A model generated the notes under the pieces. That model did no database searches. It was not told where the DNA came from and saw only the letters and a list, made by a program, of their open reading frames with translations. A program made the translations under genes and the position numbers. DNA of 5,528 bases from Bacteroidales bacterium (GTDB taxonomy: Bacteria; Bacteroidota; Bacteroidia; Bacteroidales; GCA-2711565). This document shows, piece after piece, positions 1-5,528 of the stretch. Where the stretch lies: NCBI GenBank assembly GCA_029931995.1, contig JAOZQX010000117.1:1-5528 (forward strand). The letters run 5' to 3'. Every line of letters begins with the position of its first letter. The stretch's first letter is position 1.

Positions 1-28
1 CATATGTAATATTATCACCATTATCCTC

Positions 29-1201
<1,173 letters not shown>

Positions 1202-1215
1202 TTAATTAAGTGTTT

Positions 1216-1674
1216 TTAATCTTTCTTGGTCTCCTCTGGTGAAGACCCATAAAAAGTAAGCGAATGATGTGAGATTTTTACATTTAATAATTTTTCAACA
1301 GCCAATTGAATTTCTTGCAATCTTGGATCGCAAAATTCCAAAACCTTCCCACTTTTCGTATCAATAAAATGATCGTGCTGTTTAAATTTAAATGAACGCT
1401 CAAATTGTGCGCAGTTATTTCCAAACTGATGTTTAGTTACTAAGTTACAGTCGAGTAATAATTCAATAGTATTATAAAGAGTTGCCCTACTTACACGATA
1501 TTTGTTATTTTTCATTCGTATATAAAGCGTTTCTATATCAAAATGTCCATCAGTGGCATAAATCTCCTTCAAAATTGTATATCGCTCTGGTGTTTTACGA
1601 TGTCCTCTTTTCTCCAAATATTCAGTAAAAATCTGTTTTACAGTCTCAAAGGTGTCTTTATTTTTATCTTTCAT
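1216..1674 (-). CDS. Fur-family transcriptional regulator (Fur/PerR-like)
   Basis: This is a 152-residue protein of the ferric uptake regulator family, which are dimeric metal-responsive DNA-binding repressors. The winged helix spans roughly residues 13-82 and includes the recognition-helix signature RVSRATLYN (60-68). The dimerisation and metal domain follows, with QHDHFID (99-105), [12 protein letters not shown] (109-120) and HHSLTFYG (136-143). His44 in GHFDIETLY, His100, His102, His136 and His137 are candidate metal ligands. The usual first CxxC structural-zinc motif is missing: the aligned stretch after HDHF reads IDTKSGK. No C-terminal CxxC pair exists either. The sequence cannot tell iron, zinc, manganese or peroxide sensing apart, so no symbol is given. 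It sits between the RSH gene (112-bp AT-rich gap) and purA (26-bp gap). The ATG at 1674 is preceded only by a weak AAGGG. Confidence 0.9.
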   Translation of the reverse strand: MKDKNKDTFETVKQIFTEYLEKRGHRKTPERYTILKEIYATDGHFDIETLYIRMKNNKYRVSRATLYNTIELLLDCNLVTKHQFGNNCAQFERSFKFKQHDHFIDTKSGKVLEFCDPRLQEIQLAVEKLLNVKISHHSLTFYGSSPEETKKD

Positions 1675-1711
1675 AACCCTTATTTTTAATCCTGCATAAA
1701 AATACGGAAAA

Positions 1712-1740
1712 TTTATTTATTAGGATTTGGTATAAATAAA
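1712..1740. repeat. AT-only inverted repeat upstream of the Fur-like gene
   Basis: TTTATTTAT (1712-1720) and ATAAATAAA (1732-1740) are perfect 9-bp arms around an 11-nt centre. The repeat is 38-66 bp upstream of the ATG of the Fur-like gene, in the 112-bp gap after the RSH stop. It could be an autoregulatory operator, since Fur-family sites are AT-rich inverted repeats, or a weak hairpin. No exact TTTG-N19-21-TAnnTTTG promoter was found in this gap, and I see nothing else in it. Low-complexity AT sequence makes chance occurrence plausible. Confidence 0.3.
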
Positions 1741-1786
1741 AATAATTCCATTTTTTTTATTAAAACTTATAAATCAGCAACTTTCA

Positions 1787-4030
1787 TTAAAGTTTCGATT
1801 CAGCAAATCCGTCAATCCTACTAATTTTCTTTATTTCTTTTATCTTCTTTAATTTCATTATTAAATTATTCAAACTTTCCAAATCATTTACATAAAGCAT
1901 AATGGTTGTATTTGTCACCCCTTCGGAAGTTTCCAAATGAAATGATCGAATATTTATGAGAAGTTCTTTTGAAATAATTGAAGTAACGTGGTTAATAAAA
2001 CCAACGTTATCGATACTGGTAATTTTAATTGCTGCCAAAAATGAAACTGTTTCTTTCTTTCGCCACTTGGCTTTTACAATCCGATTACCAAATTTCGACA
2101 TATCCTGAATGGCACTTGGGCAATTGGTACGATGAATATCAATCACATCATTTTTCAAGATCATTCCAATAACATCGTCGCCCGGAATAGGATTACAACA
2201 CTTTGATATTTTGTAATTCAAATTACTAATCCGACCTTCTAAAAGTAAACTTTCCGGCTTTTTACGTATATTTTCTCTAATTTCCTCCGAAACATTTTGC
2301 AAATCATGATTCTTAGATTTGATAAAAGGAATACTGATATTACGGAACCACTTTCCTTTTCCATTTTCCAATAAGGCTACTTTAACATCGTTGAAACCAA
2401 TCTTTGCTTTAGCAATCAAAAAATAAAGATCAATAGAGCTAGGCTGGCCAATTCTGTTTTGCAAAATGGATCGATTGTGCCTTGAAAATTCCAATCCCAA
2501 TTGCTCAAACATTTTAATCAGTTTTTCTTTTCCTTCTTCCTTAAATGTTTTTCTGAAATCGCGAACTGCTTGTTTTATTCTTGATTTTGCACGGGCTGTA
2601 ACAACTAACTTCACCCAGTCTTCTTTGGGCATTTGGCTTTTTGATGTCAAAATATCTACCTGATCACCACTTTTTAAATGATAATTTAATGGTACAAGTT
2701 TATGGTTTACTTTGGCACCAATGCAGTTATTTCCAATCTGACTATGTATATGATATGCAAAATCTAAAACCGTAGCACCTTTTGGAAGTGATTTTAATTC
2801 ACCCTGAGGGGTAAAAACAAAAATCTCATCCGAAAAAAGATTCATCTTGAAATCGCTTAGGAAATCCAACGCATTTTCTTCATCTCCCTGAAGTATCTCG
2901 CGAACACGACTTAACCACATGTCTAAGCCACTTTTACTTTCTTCATTCTTGTATTTCCAGTGTGCGGCATAGCCCTTTTCTGCAATATCTTTCATCCGCT
3001 CAGTTTGAATCTGTACTTCAACCCATTGACCAGTATGACTCATAACAGTTGTGTGCAATGCTTCGTAGCCATTTGCTTTGGGAATAGAAACCCAGTCTTT
3101 CAATCGATCCATTTTAGGTCGATAATGATCTGTTATAATGGAGTAAACTTTCCAACAATCAATTTTTTCTTGTTTGGCAGTTGCATCAATAACAATTTGA
3201 ACCGAGAAAGCATCAAAAACCTCTTCGAAGGGGATTTCGCGAATTTTCATTTTCCCCCAAATAGATTTAATGGGTTTTACTTTTGCCCCAATATGGTAAG
3301 TAATATTTTGTTGATCTAGGGTTTTTCGTAATGGCGCTAAAAATCTTCGAACAAATTTTGTGCGAATATTTTTGGTTTCCAGAAGTTTTTCGGTGAGAGT
3401 AGTAAAAATTTCAGGTTCAAGATATTTAAGGGCCAGATCTTCCAGCTCACTTTTTATCGCAAACAGGCCCAAACGATGAGCAAGAGGCGCATATAAATAA
3501 TTTGTTTCGGAAGCAATTTTTAGTTTTTTTACACGCGTCATCGAATCGAGCGTACGCATATTATGAAGCCGATCGGCCAACTTAATCAAGATAACCCTTA
3601 CATCGTCAGAGAGTGTTAATAACATTTTTTTAAAATTCTCGGCCTGTATGGATGCAGTTTGGTCATCGAACAATTCCTCAATTTTTGTCAAACCATCAAT
3701 AATCTTTGCTACATCATTCCCGAAAATCTCACGGATATCATTAAGTGAATACTCAGTATCCTCAACTACATCGTGAAGTAAAGCACAAATAATAGATGTG
3801 GTACCAAGACCTATTTCACCGGCTGCAATACGGGCTACATCAAGAGGATGGTATATGTACGGCTCACCCGATTTACGGCGCACCCCTTTATGAGCCTCCA
3901 CTGCAAGGTTAAAAGCTTTGCGTACCAATTTTTTATCATCCGGAGTTTTGCGAGTGTACCAAACCCGCAGCAAACTCCGATAACGCCTAACAATTTCCTT
4001 GTTTTCTAATGCCTCATCGGGAACGTACAT
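1787..4030 (-). CDS. RelA/SpoT homologue (RSH): ppGpp hydrolase, synthetase site altered
   Basis: This is a full-length 747-residue long RSH enzyme that controls the alarmone (p)ppGpp. Domains in order are: HD hydrolase (about 38-190) with RRKSGEPYIYHP, HDVVEDT (86-92) and LADRLHNMRT (151-160), all intact; synthetase (about 240-360) with KPIKSIWGKM, PKANGYEALHTTV (317-329) and EVQIQT (338-343); TGS (about 401-464, starting DEIFVFTPQGE); a helical region; a zinc-finger-like region with C611, C612 and C637; and a C-terminal ACT domain (about 663-742). The hydrolase looks competent. In the synthetase, catalytic Asp273 and Glu338 are kept, but positions that are Arg in Rel of Streptococcus equisimilis are Lys250, Gln278 and Gln342. 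It may therefore act mainly as a hydrolase (SpoT-like), which is inference. Translation starts at 4030 without a Shine-Dalgarno, behind a predicted promoter at 4058-4089. The Fur-like gene and purA follow on the same strand. Confidence 0.95.
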   Translation of the reverse strand: MYVPDEALENKEIVRRYRSLLRVWYTRKTPDDKKLVRKAFNLAVEAHKGVRRKSGEPYIYHPLDVARIAAGEIGLGTTSIICALLHDVVEDTEYSLNDIREIFGNDVAKIIDGLTKIEELFDDQTASIQAENFKKMLLTLSDDVRVILIKLADRLHNMRTLDSMTRVKKLKIASETNYLYAPLAHRLGLFAIKSELEDLALKYLEPEIFTTLTEKLLETKNIRTKFVRRFLAPLRKTLDQQNITYHIGAKVKPIKSIWGKMKIREIPFEEVFDAFSVQIVIDATAKQEKIDCWKVYSIITDHYRPKMDRLKDWVSIPKANGYEALHTTVMSHTGQWVEVQIQTERMKDIAEKGYAAHWKYKNEESKSGLDMWLSRVREILQGDEENALDFLSDFKMNLFSDEIFVFTPQGELKSLPKGATVLDFAYHIHSQIGNNCIGAKVNHKLVPLNYHLKSGDQVDILTSKSQMPKEDWVKLVVTARAKSRIKQAVRDFRKTFKEEGKEKLIKMFEQLGLEFSRHNRSILQNRIGQPSSIDLYFLIAKAKIGFNDVKVALLENGKGKWFRNISIPFIKSKNHDLQNVSEEIRENIRKKPESLLLEGRISNLNYKISKCCNPIPGDDVIGMILKNDVIDIHRTNCPSAIQDMSKFGNRIVKAKWRKKETVSFLAAIKITSIDNVGFINHVTSIISKELLINIRSFHLETSEGVTNTTIMLYVNDLESLNNLIMKLKKIKEIKKISRIDGFAESKL

Positions 4031-4034
4031 AATT

Positions 4035-4052
4035 TACAATTTCAAAATTGTA
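4035..4052. promoter_or_regulatory. Perfect 18-bp palindrome at the RSH transcription start
   Basis: The plus strand reads TACAATTT-CA-AAATTGTA, which has perfect 8-bp arms. It begins at the predicted transcription start and ends 4 bp before the RSH ATG, so it fills nearly the whole leader. As DNA it could be an operator for a dimeric repressor. As RNA it could form a 7-bp hairpin with a 4-nt loop next to the start codon. The bound factor is unknown, and the AT-rich context raises the chance that it is fortuitous. Confidence 0.4.
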
Positions 4053-4057
4053 TCAAA

Positions 4058-4089
4058 CAAAATTAAAAACAAATAAGCTCTTAGCCAAA
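4058..4089 (-). promoter_or_regulatory. Predicted Bacteroidota-type promoter of the RSH gene
   Basis: Reading the minus strand, TTTG (4089-4086) is followed after 20 nt by TAATTTTG (4065-4058). This is an exact match to the -33 TTTG and -7 TAnnTTTG elements of the Bacteroidota primary sigma factor, with normal spacing. The expected transcription start is near 4051-4054, giving a leader of about 20-25 nt before the RSH ATG. It probably drives the RSH gene and perhaps the Fur-like gene and purA. The assignment rests on motif match only. Confidence 0.6.
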
Positions 4090-4161
4090 CCCTGTATTAA
4101 GATTTGCTTAAGTTTTTTCAACCGTTTGTTAATAAAGTAAATACTTCCGCTTGAGCTTATT
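4072..4161. repeat. Distant 9-bp inverted repeat bracketing the gap-RSH spacer
   Basis: AATAAGCTC (4072-4080) is the exact reverse complement of GAGCTTATT (4153-4161), with 72 nt between them. The right arm covers the gap stop codon, and the left arm lies in the spacer of the predicted RSH promoter. In gap mRNA the arms could pair and would be followed by a U-rich tract (TTGTTTTT), which is faintly terminator-like, but the loop is far too long for a standard intrinsic terminator. Confidence 0.2.
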
Positions 4162-5158
4162 CAAAATCCATCAATAAACCAATCAAATCTACAACGCGGT
4201 TTGAGTAGCCCCATTCATTATCGTACCAGTTAAGTGTTTTTACAATTCGCTTACCAAGAACTTTGGTGTATTCAGGATCGTAGATGCTTGAGTATGAATT
4301 ACCCACAATATCGGAGGAAACATATTTTTCTTCAGCATATTGCAAAATATTTCTCATATTTTTTGATGTAGATGCAATTCTTACCGCAGCATTAATATCT
4401 TCAACCGTCACATCTTTCTCTACTTCCACAACCAAATCAACCACCGAACCATCCGGAACCGGAACTCTAGAAGCCATCCCATCCAGTTTGCCTTTCAATT
4501 CAGGAATTACCTTACCTACAGCTTTTGCAGCTCCGGTAGTAGTGGGTATTATATTTTCGGCCGCAGCCCTACCCCTCCGCCAATCTTTGTGAGGCACATC
4601 GGCCAATCGCTGATCGTTAGTATAGGCATGGGTGGTAGTCATCAATCCCTCTTTAATTCCAAAAGCATTGTTTAATACTTTTGCCATTGGAGCCAAACAA
4701 TTTGTTGTACAACTTGCGTTGGAAATAATTCGATGTTCGGGTTTTAAGCCATCATCGTTTACTCCAATTACTATAGTGAAGTCAATTTCATCTTTTGCGG
4801 GAACAGTTAAAATTACCCTTTTTGAGCCCGCTTCCAAATGTGGTTGCAATTCCTCTCTCGTACGAAATATTCCTGTGGCTTCAATAACCACATCTATATC
4901 AAGTTCTTTCCAGGGAAGTTCACGAGGATTTTTTATGCTCAGCATTTTTACTTTCTCGTTGGGGGTAATTAAATAATCGTTTTCCAATTTAATGTTTTGC
5001 CCAAAGCCCATCATAACTGTATCGTATTTTAACAAATAGGCCAGCACCTGATTGTCAAATAAATCATTGATTGCAATAACGTCTATATCATCCCGTTTAT
5101 TCAAAATACGGAATACCGATCTTCCAATTCTTCCAAATCCATTTATAGCTACTCTCAT
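4157..5158 (-). CDS. gap: Glyceraldehyde-3-phosphate dehydrogenase, type I
   Basis: This is the cytoplasmic glycolytic enzyme that converts glyceraldehyde 3-phosphate, NAD+ and phosphate to 1,3-bisphosphoglycerate. At 333 residues it has normal length. The N-terminal Rossmann fold begins INGFGRIGR (5-13). Asp32 in AINDLFD is the residue that binds the adenosine ribose and favours NAD over NADP. The catalytic site is ISNASCTTNCLAP with Cys150, and His177 lies in TTTHAYTND. Substrate phosphate binding is supported by TTTG (206-209) and Arg231 in SRVPVPDGS. The C-terminal NWYDNEWGYSNRVVDL (310-325) includes Asn314, which contacts the nicotinamide. Nothing catalytic is missing. Its ATG overlaps the stop codon of the upstream GAPDH paralog (ATGA) and has an unusually strong ribosome binding site inside that gene, so the two are probably cotranscribed and translationally coupled. 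No strong intrinsic terminator follows. Confidence 0.97.
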   Translation of the reverse strand: MRVAINGFGRIGRSVFRILNKRDDIDVIAINDLFDNQVLAYLLKYDTVMMGFGQNIKLENDYLITPNEKVKMLSIKNPRELPWKELDIDVVIEATGIFRTREELQPHLEAGSKRVILTVPAKDEIDFTIVIGVNDDGLKPEHRIISNASCTTNCLAPMAKVLNNAFGIKEGLMTTTHAYTNDQRLADVPHKDWRRGRAAAENIIPTTTGAAKAVGKVIPELKGKLDGMASRVPVPDGSVVDLVVEVEKDVTVEDINAAVRIASTSKNMRNILQYAEEKYVSSDIVGNSYSSIYDPEYTKVLGKRIVKTLNWYDNEWGYSNRVVDLIGLLMDFE

Positions 5159-5528
5159 TTGTCACCTCCTTTCTTTTCAATCTCATAATAAGCCTCTATC
5201 ACATCCACAACTCTGGCTGCTACAGCAAGGGAAGTATGGTACCACGACAAAGTTTTAATCATTCGCCCCGGCGATTTCATCACGGCTTGTTTATCAAAAA
5301 CAACAGAATGACGATTTCCAATTACATCAGTCGAAACAATGGGGTCATCAACTACTTCAATAATATTAGGGCAGTTTTTTGCTGCTTTTCCCATTGTATT
5401 ATTAACCTTATCAATACTTACATCCGAACCCTTCAAAACAGTTGTTAAATCAAGCAAGGAGCCATAAGGAACCGGCACATTCAATGCTGAGCCATCAATA
5501 CGCCCTTTAAATTCCGGAAGTATTTTTT
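5155..5528 (-). CDS. Divergent GAPDH-like paralog, 3' part only
   Basis: This is the C-terminal 123 or so codons of a second GAPDH-family protein. The frame stays open to the window edge, so the true start lies beyond 5528; an apparent TTG start at 5484 is only an internal Leu codon. It begins KILPEFKGRIDG, matching KVIPELKGKLDG of the neighbouring enzyme (its residues 216-227), and ends EIEKKGGDK. Shared landmarks include VPVPYGSLLDL, VSTDVIGN and SWY...ARVVDVI. Three key places differ from the canonical gene. The phosphate-binding Arg231 is Asn, the Asp of PVPDG is Tyr, and the DNEWGYSN block after SWY is replaced by HTSLAVAA with no change in length. The frame is clean, so this is not a decayed copy of the usual kind. 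It could be a dehydrogenase with another substrate or cofactor, or a non-catalytic subunit. The catalytic Cys region is outside the window. It overlaps gap by 4 nt. Confidence 0.88.
   Translation of the reverse strand, partial: KILPEFKGRIDGSALNVPVPYGSLLDLTTVLKGSDVSIDKVNNTMGKAAKNCPNIIEVVDDPIVSTDVIGNRHSVVFDKQAVMKSPGRMIKTLSWYHTSLAVAARVVDVIEAYYEIEKKGGDK
5162..5174 (-). promoter_or_regulatory. Very strong Shine-Dalgarno site of gap
   Basis: On the minus strand the sequence reads AGAAAGGAGGTGA-CAA-ATG. The 13 bases match the reverse complement of the 16S rRNA 3' tail as I know it for Bacteroidota (TCACCTCCTTTCT) without a mismatch. GGAGG sits 6 nt before the start codon, which is a near-ideal distance. 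The site lies inside the last codons of the upstream GAPDH paralog, where it encodes the KKGGD part of its C-terminus. It fixes the gap start at 5158. No other gene here has such a site. Confidence 0.85.

Noticed and set aside
2466..3319. Plus-strand open frames at 2466-2663 and 2960-3319 inside the RSH gene
   Set aside because: They lie opposite a full-length, motif-rich RSH coding sequence, show no recognisable domain and are explained as antisense shadows.
4097..4118. Plus-strand hairpin TTAAG-N5-CTTAA followed by GTTTTTT, resembling a terminator
   Set aside because: The stem is only 5 bp and mostly A/T, and the T-run is on the strand opposite to every gene here, so it cannot terminate gap.
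5209..5236. A frameshift or sequencing error explaining HTSLAVAA in place of DNEWGYSN
   Set aside because: The codons on both sides (SWY before, ARVVDVI after) are in the same frame with equal length, and no shifted reading restores DNEWGYSN.
4284..5448. Plus-strand open frames opposite the two GAPDH genes
   Set aside because: Their Ser/Thr/Phe-rich translations are antisense readings of well-conserved GAPDH codons, and no start signal or promoter supports them.
5482..5484. TTG at 5484 as the start codon of the GAPDH paralog
   Set aside because: The frame continues upstream with clear GAPDH homology (KILPEFKGRIDG) to the window edge, so this is an internal Leu codon.

Overview
The window is a compact, AT-rich stretch of bacterial chromosome in which every supported gene lies on the minus strand. 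It most likely comes from a member of the Bacteroidota, perhaps a Bacteroidales or Marinilabiliales relative (the order is only a guess). Three things support the phylum. The RSH protein has Bacteroidota-style wording in its synthetase region (DWVSIPKANGYEALH). Most starts lack a Shine-Dalgarno sequence. The gap upstream of the RSH gene holds an exact TTTG-N20-TAATTTTG promoter of the type used by the Bacteroidota primary sigma factor.

In the direction of transcription (high to low coordinates) the layout is as follows. (1) 5528-5155: the 3' end of a divergent GAPDH paralog that runs off the window. (2) 5158-4157: a canonical NAD-type GAPDH, whose ATG overlaps the paralog's stop codon (ATGA) and is preceded by an exceptionally strong Shine-Dalgarno sequence. 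(3) 4156-4031: a 126-bp spacer with the predicted RSH promoter and an 18-bp perfect palindrome in the short leader. (4) 4030-1787: a full-length RelA/SpoT (RSH) protein with an intact ppGpp-hydrolase site and an altered synthetase site. (5) 1786-1675: a very AT-rich 112-bp spacer with an inverted repeat. (6) 1674-1216: a Fur-family regulator without the usual CxxC zinc motif. (7) 1189-29: adenylosuccinate synthetase (PurA), which stops about 40 residues early at a TGA. Bases 1-28 lie downstream of that stop. No RNA genes, mobile elements, CRISPR arrays or plus-strand genes are supported.

The RSH, Fur-like and PurA genes form a plausible stress and nucleotide cluster: RSH sets the ppGpp level, ppGpp is a known inhibitor of adenylosuccinate synthetase, and a Fur-type metal or peroxide regulator sits between them. 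The two GAPDH-like genes form a separate, translationally coupled unit. The features most worth a second look are the paralog, which has lost substrate- and cofactor-binding residues at exact alignment positions; the 13-nt match to the 16S rRNA tail before the canonical GAPDH; the Arg-to-Gln/Lys changes in the RSH synthetase; and the early PurA stop.
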